A stretch of DNA of 64,000 nt from Chloroflexota bacterium (GTDB lineage: Bacteria; Chloroflexota; Dehalococcoidia; Lucifugimonadales; UBA2985), in contig JAPPHY010000016.1 of NCBI GenBank assembly GCA_028877205.1, forward strand, positions 124,001 to 188,000, given 5' to 3'. Below are positions 9,428-20,269 of the stretch, piece after piece (position 1 is the stretch's first letter; every line of letters starts with the position of its first letter). The notes beneath the pieces are model-generated. The model was given only the letters and a program-made list of their open reading frames with translations, was not told where the DNA came from and searched no databases. A program made the position numbers and the translations under genes.

Positions 9428-9751
9428 CTAGGGGTTCCGGGGCCTATCAAGCAGGATCAAGGTCGCGATTCCCATCAGGAAGACCACCGGCCACAGGAAC
9501 AGACCGGCGGTCGCACCCGTGATAATTGCTAGACCGGCTGTGAGAACGGTTGCCGTCAAAGCCCAAGCAGAGTGTTGGCCTCGAACCATGCACACCAGCA
9601 CAATGAGCGTTAACACGACAGGAGAGGCAATAGCGAGCTTGCCACTCCAGTGCACAGGATCTCCTAAGGAGAGCGTAAGAATAGAGAGCGCCCATGCCAG
9701 CGCATGGGCGCTCCCTGCCAGGACAATCGATGCTGTTCGCTGGTTCCTCAT
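9428..9751 (-). CDS. Small multi-TM hypothetical membrane protein (paralog of 5925-6239)
   Basis: 107 aa, hydrophobic helices, C-terminal similarity to the 5925-6239 product. Confidence 0.6.
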   Translation of the reverse strand: MRNQRTASIVLAGSAHALAWALSILTLSLGDPVHWSGKLAIASPVVLTLIVLVCMVRGQHSAWALTATVLTAGLAIITGATAGLFLWPVVFLMGIATLILLDRPRNP

Positions 9752-9939
9752 CTCATGCTCAGTTCATTAAGGCCTCCATGCCGCTGAATGTGGCGTGGTA
9801 ATTCTGTGACCGAAGCTAGCCGTTGTCAACTCGCCTTGACACCCATATCTGCCTCTTGTAACATCATGCGCATCTTGCGCTAGAGGCGCAGGTTATCTGC
9901 AACTGTCGGTCGGCAGGCAGCCGGGGAGGGTCCCGTTTC

Positions 9940-11166
9940 GTGAGCTATGTGAAAGGCCTGTTCTGCAAGGAGTGCGGCAGGGAGTACCCCGCAGAGCCGC
10001 TCAACGTCTGCGACTTCTGCTTCGGGCCGCTGGAGGTCACCTACGACTACGACGCCATCTCCAGCGTTGTTTCCCGCGAGCGAATCGAGAACGGGCCTCG
10101 CTCCATGTGGCGCTACCACGACTTCCTGCCCGCGGAGGCCGAGAACGCCATCGACATCAACGCGGGCTACACGCCGCTCATCAAGGCGAACAACCTCGCA
10201 AGGTCGCTTGGCCTCGATGAGCTGTACCTGAAGAACGACGCGGTCAACCCCTCGTTCTCCTTCAAGGACCGGGTGGTGGCAGTGGCCAGCACCAAGGCGC
10301 GGGAGTTCGGATTCGACACGCTGGCTTGCGCCTCGACCGGCAACCTTGCGGGCAGCGTGGCCGCCCACGCCGCGCGGGCCGGGATGCGCGCCTTCGTGTT
10401 CATTCCCGCTGATCTGGAGCGTGGCAAGATACTCGGTGCGGCGGTGTACGGCCCCACGCTCGTCGCGGTGGACGGCAGCTACGACGACGTGAACCGGCTG
10501 TGCAGCGAGCTATCCGACAGCTACAACTGGGCCTTCGTGAACATCAACATGAGGCCATACTACGCCGAGGGCAGCAAGAGTCTGGGGTTCGAGGTAGCGG
10601 AACAGCTGGGCTGGCGTGCGCCGGACAACTGCATTGTGCCGGGTGCATCCGGCTCGCTGTTCACCAAGATATGGAAGGGCCTCAACGAGTTCTCGTCCGC
10701 GGGGCTCATCGGCGATGTCAACACCAGGATGTTCATCTGCCAGGCGGAGGGCTGCGCGCCCATCGTGACGGCCCACAAGGCGGGCGACTTCGCCATCCGG
10801 CCTGTGAAGCCCAACACCATCGCCAAGTCGCTGGCCATCGGCAACCCCGCCGACGGCTACTTTGCCCTGCGAGTCCTGGAGGCCACAGGCGGCTCAGGCT
10901 GCGCGGTGCCGGAGGAGGAGGTCGCGGAGGGCATCAAGGACCTTGCTGAGATGGAGGGCATCTTCACGGAGCCGGCCGGCGGCGTGGTAGTGGCATCGCT
11001 CAAGAGGCTGGCAAGGTCGGGACAAATCAAGCCTTGGGAGACCACTGTCGCCTTCATCACGGGTAACGGGTACAAAACTCAGGAGGTGGTGGAGGACACG
11101 GTGAGGCCCGTGCTCATCAAGCCCACGTTCGCCGCGTTCGAAGAGGCGCTGAGCGTGAGGCCGTGA
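9940..11166 (+). CDS. thrC: Threonine synthase-like PLP enzyme
   Basis: CKECGREYPAEP zinc-ribbon N-terminus, NPSFSFKDRVVAVA, ACASTGNLAGSVAAHAARAG. Confidence 0.88.
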   Translation: MSYVKGLFCKECGREYPAEPLNVCDFCFGPLEVTYDYDAISSVVSRERIENGPRSMWRYHDFLPAEAENAIDINAGYTPLIKANNLARSLGLDELYLKNDAVNPSFSFKDRVVAVASTKAREFGFDTLACASTGNLAGSVAAHAARAGMRAFVFIPADLERGKILGAAVYGPTLVAVDGSYDDVNRLCSELSDSYNWAFVNINMRPYYAEGSKSLGFEVAEQLGWRAPDNCIVPGASGSLFTKIWKGLNEFSSAGLIGDVNTRMFICQAEGCAPIVTAHKAGDFAIRPVKPNTIAKSLAIGNPADGYFALRVLEATGGSGCAVPEEEVAEGIKDLAEMEGIFTEPAGGVVVASLKRLARSGQIKPWETTVAFITGNGYKTQEVVEDTVRPVLIKPTFAAFEEALSVRP

Positions 11167-11208
11167 GCGGACCTCGAAGCACTCAATCTACGCTGGAAGG
11201 GGTTGCAG

Positions 11209-11451
11209 ATGGCTAAGCGAAGGGCCAAGTTCACCTTTCCCACAGACCTGATAACCGAGCCCGTGATCTTCGACCTGGGCCACAAGTTCCAGGTGGTGAC
11301 CAACATCCGCAGGGCAGACGTGAGAGAGGACGTTGGCTGGGTGATCCTGGAGCTTGAGGGCGAGGAGGAGGAGATCGAGAGAGGGCTGGACTGGGTTACG
11401 TCAATGGGAGTGAGGATCGACCCGGTCAGCGGAGACGTGATCGAGAGCTAG
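11209..11451 (+). CDS. NIL-domain protein
   Basis: [73 protein letters not shown]. Confidence 0.8.
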   Translation: MAKRRAKFTFPTDLITEPVIFDLGHKFQVVTNIRRADVREDVGWVILELEGEEEEIERGLDWVTSMGVRIDPVSGDVIES

Positions 11452-11504
11452 AACAGGCCCAGCGTGCCGACGTTGAAGGCGTTGCGGCCCAGGAGGATTG
11501 TCAG

Positions 11505-11786
11505 ATGAGCGTAGTTGTTCGAATACCCACCCCGCTGCGCAGGGTGACCAACGGCCAGGACAAGGCATCCGTGGACGGGGACAACCTGGTGCAGATCATC
11601 GACTCGCTGGAGGCGCAGTACCCCGGCCTGAAGGAGCGCCTGTGCGATGAGTCCGGCGATCTGCGCCACTTCGTGAACATCTACGTCAACGGCGAGGACG
11701 TGCGCTTCCTGGAGGGCCTCGAGACCGCCATCAGCGCAGGCGACGAGGTCAGCATCGTGCCGGCGGTGGCAGGCGGCGCCCTTTAG
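11505..11786 (+). CDS. MoaD/ThiS-family sulfur-carrier protein
   Basis: Beta-grasp pattern, [36 protein letters not shown], near C-terminal GG. Confidence 0.88.
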   Translation: MSVVVRIPTPLRRVTNGQDKASVDGDNLVQIIDSLEAQYPGLKERLCDESGDLRHFVNIYVNGEDVRFLEGLETAISAGDEVSIVPAVAGGAL

Positions 11787-11798
11787 CCACGGGCGCTC

Positions 11799-11960
11799 CC
11801 CGCTCGTGGTGAGCCAGTCGAACCATTCGAGTGGGGAAACCGCCGGGGCCCGCGCCTACGGTGCTCCCACTCCCGCGGAAGCGGGAGTCCACGACAGGCA
11901 AGTCTTCAGGGGATGGATGCCTGCTCCCTGACTCCGCGGGGACAAGCTTCGCAGGAATGG
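11799..11960. repeat. Palindromic intergenic repeat cluster (left of kinase gene)
   Basis: cccgctcgtggtgagccagtcgaaccattcgagtgg and actcccgcggaagcgggagt (palindrome). Confidence 0.7.
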
Positions 11961-12509
11961 CATAGGGGTAGACGGCGCTCAGAACTCCAGGTGGCTGTTT
12001 TGACCGATCCCGTGTTGTACATCCTCGGCGGCCTTCCAGGCGTGGGCAAGACAGCAATTGCCAAAGGTCTGGCACGCGCCATTGGTGCCGTCCATCTGCG
12101 CATCGACTCCATAGAGCAGGCGCTGCGCAACTCGTCCGTCACGATTACGGGGCCTGAGGGGTATGTGGTCGCGTACGCAGTCGCCGAGGACAACCTGAGG
12201 CTGGGTCGCGCGGTCATCGCCGACTCCGTGAATCCAATCGAGGTGACTCGGGCAGCGTGGCGGGACGTTGCGCAACGGGCAGGAGTGACCTTCGTAGAGA
12301 TCGAGATCGTGTGCTCCGACCGGTCGGAGCACAGGCGGAGGGTCGAGTCCCGGGTAGCTGACATCGCCGGGCATCAACTACCTACGTGGCAGCAGGTCTG
12401 TGACCGCGAGTATGAACCCTGGCAGATTGGCATCGTCATCGATACGGCGGGACGGGACATTCAGGCAAGCGTTACAGAGCTGCAAATCAGACTGAGAGGC
12501 TTGGAGTAG
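11913..12509 (+). CDS. P-loop AAA/zeta-toxin-like kinase (start probably near 11997)
   Basis: [37 protein letters not shown] Walker A; VIADSVNPIEVTRAAWRDVA. Confidence 0.75.
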   Translation: MDACSLTPRGQASQEWHRGRRRSELQVAVLTDPVLYILGGLPGVGKTAIAKGLARAIGAVHLRIDSIEQALRNSSVTITGPEGYVVAYAVAEDNLRLGRAVIADSVNPIEVTRAAWRDVAQRAGVTFVEIEIVCSDRSEHRRRVESRVADIAGHQLPTWQQVCDREYEPWQIGIVIDTAGRDIQASVTELQIRLRGLE

Positions 12510-12566
12510 CCGCTCCGCTCGTAGCCTGCTCCGTACTCGATACCGGGGTGAGCGGCCGCTCCCAAC

Positions 12567-12700
12567 CGTCACTGCGGCGAAAGCCGCAGTCCAGCAGGGA
12601 CGTGGGACTGGATTCCTGCTTCCGCAGGAATGACGGGTGCGATTCTGCGCCAGCTCACGCCCTTAGACACACTCAGGGCCTGCCTCGAACTCGAAACGGG
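12567..12700. repeat. Palindromic intergenic repeat cluster (right of kinase gene)
   Basis: ctgcggcgaaagccgcag and ggattcctgcttccgcaggaatgac hairpin units plus a degenerate gacacactcagggcctgcc unit. Confidence 0.7.
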
Positions 12701-12722
12701 GGTCAGCCGGCACCCCCGCCCA

Positions 12723-13883
<1,161 letters not shown>

Positions 13884-14020
13884 CTATACTCCGTGTGGGA
13901 TGGCGGGTGCTTCTGCCGGATGGCACCCCAAGTATAGGGCAGGCGGTCGCCGGATAGAAGCGGTGTTGACCTGAGGCGTGCAATGGCTTACTCTTGCGCA
14001 TAAACGGCGGAGGGCGCCAC

Positions 14021-14674
14021 TTGGCACCATACTACCCGGTATACCTGGACGTGAGAGACCGGCGCTGCGTGATAGTCGGTGGCGGTCAGATTGCGGAGGG
14101 GAAGGTCGCGGCTCTGCTGGAGAGCGGCGCTCGCATCTGCATCGTAAGCCCGGAGGTCACGGACGAAATCCAGGACATGGCGGACTCCGGCGCGCTGACC
14201 CTGGAGAAGCGCGAGTACCGGGACGGTGACCTCGAAGGCGCTTTCATCGCCATCGCCGCGACCGACGATCCAGACCTGAATGAGCGCATTTCCCGCGAGG
14301 CGACCGCTCGCAACGTTCCCCTGAACGTGGTGGACGTCACACACCTCTGCACCTTCATCGCTCCTTCGATCGTGAGGAGGGGAGAGGTGACCGTGGCCAT
14401 TTCCACCGCCGGCCTGAGTCCGGCCCTGGCCCGCAAACTCCGCGTGGAGCTGCAGGACAGCCCGGCCCTCGACTACGCAGACCTCGCGCCCATGCTGTCC
14501 GAGGTGAGGCTTGAGCTCCGCAGCGAAGGCACAGTAGTCGACGCGGAACACTGGCAGACCTGCCTGAACAGGGAGCTTGTGGATCTGTTTCGCGCGGACA
14601 GAGATGCGGCCAAGCAGGCTCTCAAGCGGGCGCTGCTCGAGGACGCCGCATCCGGGGTTTCGGCGGTGCAATGA
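14021..14674 (+). CDS. Precorrin-2 dehydrogenase/sirohydrochlorin ferrochelatase-type (siroheme synthase N-terminal domain)
   Basis: YYPVYLDVRDRRCVIVGGGQIAEGKVAALLESGA; TTG start at 14021 inferred from RBS GGAGGG. Confidence 0.9.
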   Translation: MAPYYPVYLDVRDRRCVIVGGGQIAEGKVAALLESGARICIVSPEVTDEIQDMADSGALTLEKREYRDGDLEGAFIAIAATDDPDLNERISREATARNVPLNVVDVTHLCTFIAPSIVRRGEVTVAISTAGLSPALARKLRVELQDSPALDYADLAPMLSEVRLELRSEGTVVDAEHWQTCLNRELVDLFRADRDAAKQALKRALLEDAASGVSAVQ

Positions 14675-15927
14675 AGCTCTTCGTGCTGGGCCTGAGTCAC
14701 TGGCAGACGCCTCTCGACGTCAGGGAGAGCGTCGCGTTCACCCGCGGGGAGTTGCCTCAGGCGCTCCTTGAGCTCAAGGACGCGCTCGGTGGCGGCGTCA
14801 TCGTGTCCACCTGCAACCGCACCGAGGTGTACGCCACGGGTGAGGGCACCCGCCGCGTCTACGACAAGATGCATGAGCTTCTGGCGAACAGGCTCCCGCC
14901 CGATGTGGCTGATCCGTCACGCGCATTCTACTTCTACGAACACGAGGAGGCTGTGCGCCACCTATTCCGCGTCGCGTGCGGCCTGGACTCCCAGATACTG
15001 GGAGAATCGGAGGTGCTCGGCCAGGTGCGGGACGCCTACGGGGCTTCTGTTGCGCAGAGGTGTGCGGGTGGTGTCGTCTCCAGGGTCTTCCACCACACAT
15101 TGCGAGTGGGAAGACGCGCTCGGCGCGAGACCGGCATCGGCGACAATGCGCTGTCCATCGGTACGGCCGCCGTGGAGCTGACCCGCCGCACGATAGGCGA
15201 CCTGGGCCGCGCAAGCGCCGCGGTCGTAGGCGCAGGTGAGGCTGGCATGCTCGTGGCTCAGGCGCTCAGATACCGGGGCGTGGGCCGCATGGAATTGCTC
15301 AACCGCACGCTGTCCCGCGCGAGTGAAGCAGCCGCAGAGTTGGACGCTGAGGCAAGGCCTCTGGAAGACCTGCCAGCGGTTCTAGCAAAGGTTGACATCC
15401 TGGTCAGCTCCACCGATTCGCATGACGTGCTGCTATCGCGGGAGACGGTCGCTGAGGCCACCGGCTCCCGAAACGGTTCCCCGCTCGTGATTGTGGACAT
15501 CGCTGTCCCTCGCGACGCCGACCCCGCCGTGGGCGACCTGCCGGGCGTGACGCTGCTTGACCTGGACGACCTGGAGTCCGTCTCAAGCGCCAACCGCGAG
15601 GAGCGTGCGCAGGAGGTCGCCGCAGTGGAGCGCATCATCGACGAGGAGATGCTGCGGTTTCGAAGTTGGTGGGAGTCGCGCAGCCTGGACCCGTCCATCG
15701 CGAGGCTGGAAGCGCAAGCCGAGGCGCTGCGCACCGGCGAGGTGGCTAAGACGCTGCGCCAGATGCCACACCTCGGAGAGGACGAGGCGGCCCGCATCGA
15801 GGCGATGAGCAGGGCTATCGTGCGCAAGCTGCTCCACAACCCCATCGCCGCCCTGAAGGAAGACCCCGGCCAATTGGAAGCGGCGCGGCAGCTGTTCGGG
15901 CTGAAGGACGAACCCGGCGCGGATTAG
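14671..15927 (+). CDS. hemA: Glutamyl-tRNA reductase
   Basis: GLSHWQTPLDVRESVAF, STCNRTEVYA, GLDSQILGESEVLGQVRDAY. Confidence 0.97.
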   Translation: MKLFVLGLSHWQTPLDVRESVAFTRGELPQALLELKDALGGGVIVSTCNRTEVYATGEGTRRVYDKMHELLANRLPPDVADPSRAFYFYEHEEAVRHLFRVACGLDSQILGESEVLGQVRDAYGASVAQRCAGGVVSRVFHHTLRVGRRARRETGIGDNALSIGTAAVELTRRTIGDLGRASAAVVGAGEAGMLVAQALRYRGVGRMELLNRTLSRASEAAAELDAEARPLEDLPAVLAKVDILVSSTDSHDVLLSRETVAEATGSRNGSPLVIVDIAVPRDADPAVGDLPGVTLLDLDDLESVSSANREERAQEVAAVERIIDEEMLRFRSWWESRSLDPSIARLEAQAEALRTGEVAKTLRQMPHLGEDEAARIEAMSRAIVRKLLHNPIAALKEDPGQLEAARQLFGLKDEPGAD

Positions 15928-15955
15928 GGGATGGGAACGGGCTGAGGGAGCGTCT

Positions 15956-16873
15956 ATGAAGTTCGCAGTCGGCACCCGCGGCAGCCGCCTTGCGCTTGCG
16001 CAGACCGAGGAGGTTCTTTCTCACCTGAGGCGAGCCTCTCCGGGCATCGAGGCAAGCGTTGTCGTGATTCGAAGTACGGGCGACGAAATGCCGGACGCGC
16101 CGCTGGCCGGACTGGGCAAGGGCGTCTTCACGGGAGCGCTGGAGTCTGCGGTGCAGGACGGAAGCATTGACATGGCCGTGCACAGCCTGAAAGACCTGCC
16201 GACCGCAACCCCGGACAGCCTGACCGTTGTGGCGGTCTGCCCCCGCAGCGATCCGCGGGACGTGCTGGTCAATGCATCGGGATGCACTCTGGCCGAGATG
16301 CCCGCGGGCGCGGTTATCGGCACGAGCAGCCCGCGCCGCACTGCGCAGCTGCGCGCACTGCGCAGCGACTTGAGGGTAGAGCCGGTACGCGGCAACGTGG
16401 AGACCCGAATCGGCAGGGCGGACGGCATCGGCTACGAGGGTGTGGTCGTGGCCGCGGCTGGCCTGCTGAGGCTGGGCCTAGGCAGCCGCATCGCCCAGCA
16501 CTTCGATCCCTACGATATGGTGCCTGAACCGGGTCAGGGAGCCCTGGCGGTGGAGGTGCGCTCGGACAGGGAGGACCTGCTGAGGCTGCTGGAGGCCATC
16601 CGCGACACCTCAACCCATGCGGCTGTGGCCGCGGAGAGGGCGTTTGTAGAGGCAATGGGCGGAGGTTGTCGAGTGCCAATCGCAGCGCACGCCGCAGTTG
16701 AAGGAGACGCGATCGCTATGATCGGCATGGTGTCATCGGTCGATGGAAGTGAGATGATCAAGACTCGACTCACCTTGGAATCAGGCGAGCCCGAAGCGGC
16801 GGGACGCGCCCTGGCAGGAGAGCTGTTCGCGATGGGGGCAGCCGAAATTCTGGCGTCCGGAGAAGAGGTTTGA
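15956..16873 (+). CDS. hemC: Hydroxymethylbilane synthase (porphobilinogen deaminase)
   Basis: GTRGSRLALAQTEEV, AVHSLKDLPT, GTSSPRRTAQL, MGGGCRVPIAAHA. Confidence 0.97.
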   Translation: MKFAVGTRGSRLALAQTEEVLSHLRRASPGIEASVVVIRSTGDEMPDAPLAGLGKGVFTGALESAVQDGSIDMAVHSLKDLPTATPDSLTVVAVCPRSDPRDVLVNASGCTLAEMPAGAVIGTSSPRRTAQLRALRSDLRVEPVRGNVETRIGRADGIGYEGVVVAAAGLLRLGLGSRIAQHFDPYDMVPEPGQGALAVEVRSDREDLLRLLEAIRDTSTHAAVAAERAFVEAMGGGCRVPIAAHAAVEGDAIAMIGMVSSVDGSEMIKTRLTLESGEPEAAGRALAGELFAMGAAEILASGEEV

Positions 16874-18414
16874 GAGAGCCGGGCGTGGCCTATCTCGTCG
16901 GGGCGGGCCCGGGTGACCCTGGCCTCATTACGGCGCGCGGTCTGGCTCTGCTGCGCAGTGCCCAGGTGGTCGTATACGACAGGCTGGTCAACCGAAGCCT
17001 GCTGGATGAGGCGCCGGCACAGGCCGAGCTGGTGGACGCCGGCAAGGCGAGGGGTGACCGGCGTATGTCACAGGAGGACATCAACCGGCTGCTGGTCGAC
17101 CGGGCCAGGGAAGGCCTGCGCGTGGTCAGGCTCAAGGGCGGCGACCCCTTCGTCTTCGGCCGCGGCGGTGAGGAGGCCGAATGGCTGGCGGAGGCGGGCG
17201 TCCCCTTCGAGGTGGTGCCCGGCGTAAGCTCCGCGATCGCAGCCCCGGCCTACGCGGGCATCCCCGTGACGCATCGCCGGCTCTCGTCACAGGTCACTAT
17301 CGTCAGCGGCTCGGAGGACCCGGCCAAGCCCGAGTCCGCGGTCGACTGGGAACAGCTTGCGAGGACACGAGGTACGCTGGTCGTGATGATGGGATGGGAG
17401 ACGCTGCCCGCAATAGTGGAAGCGCTACGCACCCACGGAATGGCCGACTCCACGCCCGCGGCGCTAGTCGAGTGGGGCACTGAGCCGTCCCAGCGCACCG
17501 TGGCGGGTACTCTTGCGGACATCGTGTGCCAAGGACAGGAAGCCGGGCTTGCTCCGCCCGTCGTGGCGGTGTTCGGCGAAGTGGCCGCGCTGCGCGACCA
17601 TATCGGCTGGTTCGAGGACAGACCGCTGTACGGCAGGCGGGTGCTGGTGCCCAGGACTCGGGCGCAGGCGGGAGCACTATCGCAGCTGCTCAGGGAGAGG
17701 GGCGCGCAGCCCCTGGAGATACCCACCATTGAGATTCAGCCTGTCGAGGACAACGAGCGGCTGGATCAAGCACTCAGGTCGCTCGACACATACGCCTGGG
17801 TGGTGTTCGTGAGCGTGAACGGCGTTCGGGAGGCGTTCTGCCGACTTGAGCGGCTTGGGCTGGACGCGCGGGCCTTTAGAGGCGCGCGCGTGTGCGCCGT
17901 GGGTTCGGCTACGGCGGCCGCGCTTCGCGATCACGGCATCGTCGCTGACCTTCAGCCGAGGGAGTCGGTATCGGAGTCGATAGTCGACGGCTTATCTGAG
18001 GCTGGCGTCGATGGGGCGCGAGTGCTTCTGCTGCGCGCCGAGGCGGGTCGTGAGGCGCTGTCGGACGGGTTGGAGCGAGCCGGCGCGCTCGTCGACGACG
18101 TGGCCGTGTATCGGACGGTGGTGCCTGAGGGCTCGCGCGAGCGCGTGCGAGACCTTCTTTCAGGTGATGGAGTGGATGCCGTCGCCTTCACCAGCTCTTC
18201 AACGCTGACCAATCTGCTGTCCCTGCTGGACGGCGACATTTCCGCGCTGGATGGAGCGGCCGTAGCGTGCATCGGCCCCGTGACCGCGGCAACGGCGCGC
18301 GCCGCCGGCCTGCATGTGGACGTGGTCGCCTCCGAATCAACTGTTACGGCACTGACCAACGCGCTGGTTGACCACTTCTCGCCGCAGGGTCGCGGCAGGA
18401 CGGAGGGTGCATGA
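16870..18414 (+). CDS. Uroporphyrinogen-III C-methyltransferase / uroporphyrinogen-III synthase fusion
   Basis: YLVGAGPGDPGLITARGLALLRSAQVVVYDRLV (CobA) and C-terminal HemD-like domain (GRRVLVPRTRAQAGALSQLLRERGA...). Confidence 0.93.
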   Translation: MREPGVAYLVGAGPGDPGLITARGLALLRSAQVVVYDRLVNRSLLDEAPAQAELVDAGKARGDRRMSQEDINRLLVDRAREGLRVVRLKGGDPFVFGRGGEEAEWLAEAGVPFEVVPGVSSAIAAPAYAGIPVTHRRLSSQVTIVSGSEDPAKPESAVDWEQLARTRGTLVVMMGWETLPAIVEALRTHGMADSTPAALVEWGTEPSQRTVAGTLADIVCQGQEAGLAPPVVAVFGEVAALRDHIGWFEDRPLYGRRVLVPRTRAQAGALSQLLRERGAQPLEIPTIEIQPVEDNERLDQALRSLDTYAWVVFVSVNGVREAFCRLERLGLDARAFRGARVCAVGSATAAALRDHGIVADLQPRESVSESIVDGLSEAGVDGARVLLLRAEAGREALSDGLERAGALVDDVAVYRTVVPEGSRERVRDLLSGDGVDAVAFTSSSTLTNLLSLLDGDISALDGAAVACIGPVTAATARAAGLHVDVVASESTVTALTNALVDHFSPQGRGRTEGA

Positions 18415-18415
18415 T

Positions 18416-19402
18416 ATGACGTCGCGTTTCCCACTCACAAGGCTGAGGCGGCTGCGGGAGTCGCAGGCGTTGCGACGTATGTCGGCGGAGACGTCGGTCA
18501 GCGTGAGCGACTTCGTATACCCACTGTTCGCGACGCACGGCAGGGGAGTCCGCGAGCCGGTGGAGCCGATGCCCGGCGTGTACCAGATGTCTCCTGATCA
18601 GCTGGCCGAGGAGTCGATGGAGGTATCGGAGCTGGGCATCCCGGCTGTGCTGCTGTTCGGGCTGCCGGCATCGAAGGACGCCGTCGGGAGCGAGGCCTAC
18701 GACCCCGAAGGGATAGTCCAGCAGGCCATCCAGTCGATCAAACAGGCGGCGCCGGGGCTCGCCGTGATGACCGACGTTTGCCTGTGCGAGTATACCGACC
18801 ACGGCCACTGCGGCGTGCTGACCGGCGGTCGCGTGGACAATGACGCCACGCTGGAGCTCCTGGCGCGCACGGCGGTTTCGCACGTGGAGGCAGGGGCGGA
18901 CGTGGTCGCCCCGTCCGCGATGATGGACGGGCAGGTGGGCGCAATCCGGCGCGCGCTTGACTCAGCCGGCCGTTCCGACACGCCCATCATGGCTTACTCG
19001 GCCAAGTACGCGTCGGCGTTCTTCGGCCCATTCCGCGTGGCGGCGGACTCGGCGCCGCAGTTCGGAGACCGCAGGGGGTACCAGATGGATCCCGCAAACG
19101 CCCGGCAAGCCCTGCACGAGATGGAGCTGGACCTGCAGGAGGGCGCCGACATTCTCATGGTCAAACCCGCGCTGGCGTACCTGGACGTTATGGCAAGGGC
19201 AAGACGCAGGTTTACCCAGCCCATCGCCGCGTACAACGTCAGCGGTGAGTACTCGATGCTGAAGGCCGCGGCGGCGAACGGTTGGCTGGACGGGGACGCG
19301 GCCGCTATGGAAGCGCTGACCGCCATCAAGCGGGCGGGCGCGGACATCGTGATCACGTACCACGCCAAGGAGGCGGCGCGACTGCTGGCGAATGGCCGTT
19401 GA
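18416..19402 (+). CDS. hemB: Delta-aminolevulinic acid dehydratase (ATG at 18416)
   Basis: DVCLCEYTDHGHCGVL, PSAMMDGQVGAIRRALD, SAKYASAFFGPFR, YNVSGEYSMLKAA. Confidence 0.97.
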   Translation: MTSRFPLTRLRRLRESQALRRMSAETSVSVSDFVYPLFATHGRGVREPVEPMPGVYQMSPDQLAEESMEVSELGIPAVLLFGLPASKDAVGSEAYDPEGIVQQAIQSIKQAAPGLAVMTDVCLCEYTDHGHCGVLTGGRVDNDATLELLARTAVSHVEAGADVVAPSAMMDGQVGAIRRALDSAGRSDTPIMAYSAKYASAFFGPFRVAADSAPQFGDRRGYQMDPANARQALHEMELDLQEGADILMVKPALAYLDVMARARRRFTQPIAAYNVSGEYSMLKAAAANGWLDGDAAAMEALTAIKRAGADIVITYHAKEAARLLANGR

Positions 19403-19465
19403 ACTGTGGCCTCGGCACGGTCTTTCGACTAAAATGGAGCGCAGACTAGAGGGAGGCGCTGCGAC

Positions 19466-19708
19466 ATGAAGATCGAATTTACAGACGCAAGCGGGTGCCA
19501 GGACAGGGTACTCCTCCTGTTCGAGGGGGAAACCCCGAGCGACGAGGATGCCCGCGTGGATGAGTACTTGAGCTCCAACGGCCTGGAGCCCAAGCGGCAG
19601 TACACGGAGAACCGGGAAGGCACGGACTACCGAGTCTACTACTTCGGCCGGTGCTACATCGGGGACCACTTGGACCAGCTGTCCTCTATGGCTGACGCAC
19701 CCGCCTAG
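19466..19708 (+). CDS. Hypothetical protein, 80 aa
   Basis: ORF with upstream RBS gggagg. Confidence 0.5.
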   Translation: MKIEFTDASGCQDRVLLLFEGETPSDEDARVDEYLSSNGLEPKRQYTENREGTDYRVYYFGRCYIGDHLDQLSSMADAPA

Positions 19709-19730
19709 CGCGCCTGTATGGAGGCCCACA

Positions 19731-20255
19731 ATGCCCAATGACTCAAGTGAAGCGCTGCGGTACGGCGTGTTCGAAGTGGCGGCGGGCTGGGTTGGCATTC
19801 TTGCCTCGCCCGCCGGCATAAGGCGGCTCAGCCTTTCGCCAGAGTCACCCGCAGACGCCATCGAGCGCCTGTCGGGCGGCGGCGAGGAATTGGAGGCGTC
19901 GGAGGCGTCATTCCCTGACCTGGCGAACCGGCTGGAACAGTACTTCCTCGGAGAGGATGCCACTCTGGATGACGAGTTGGATCTTGTGGGGACGGACTTC
20001 CAGAAGAGGGCATGGGCAGCCGCAAGATCGATACCACGCGGAGAGACGCGCAGCTACGGCTGGATAGCTCGCAGCATAGGCAATCCGGGAGCGGCTCGCG
20101 CCGTGGGACAGGCGATGCGCTCCAACCCCGTGCCCTTCATCGTCCCTTGCCACCGCGTGGTCGGAAGCGGAGGGGCGATGCGCGGCTACGGCGGCCCGGA
20201 CGGCGTCGAAATGAAGCTGAAGCTGCTTGCCATGGAAAGCGACGGCGAGGCGTAG
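19731..20255 (+). CDS. ogt: Methylated-DNA--protein-cysteine S-methyltransferase
   Basis: [55 protein letters not shown] (PCHR active site). Confidence 0.95.
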   Translation: MPNDSSEALRYGVFEVAAGWVGILASPAGIRRLSLSPESPADAIERLSGGGEELEASEASFPDLANRLEQYFLGEDATLDDELDLVGTDFQKRAWAAARSIPRGETRSYGWIARSIGNPGAARAVGQAMRSNPVPFIVPCHRVVGSGGAMRGYGGPDGVEMKLKLLAMESDGEA

Positions 20256-20269
20256 CGGACGGCCTCCCG

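Noticed and set aside
9840-9939. Possible riboswitch/leader upstream of thrC (nested pairing ctgcctct..gcgca-tct-tgcgc..agaggcgcag)
   Set aside because: A hairpin can be drawn but I could not match it to a known riboswitch class; needs Rfam/covariance search.
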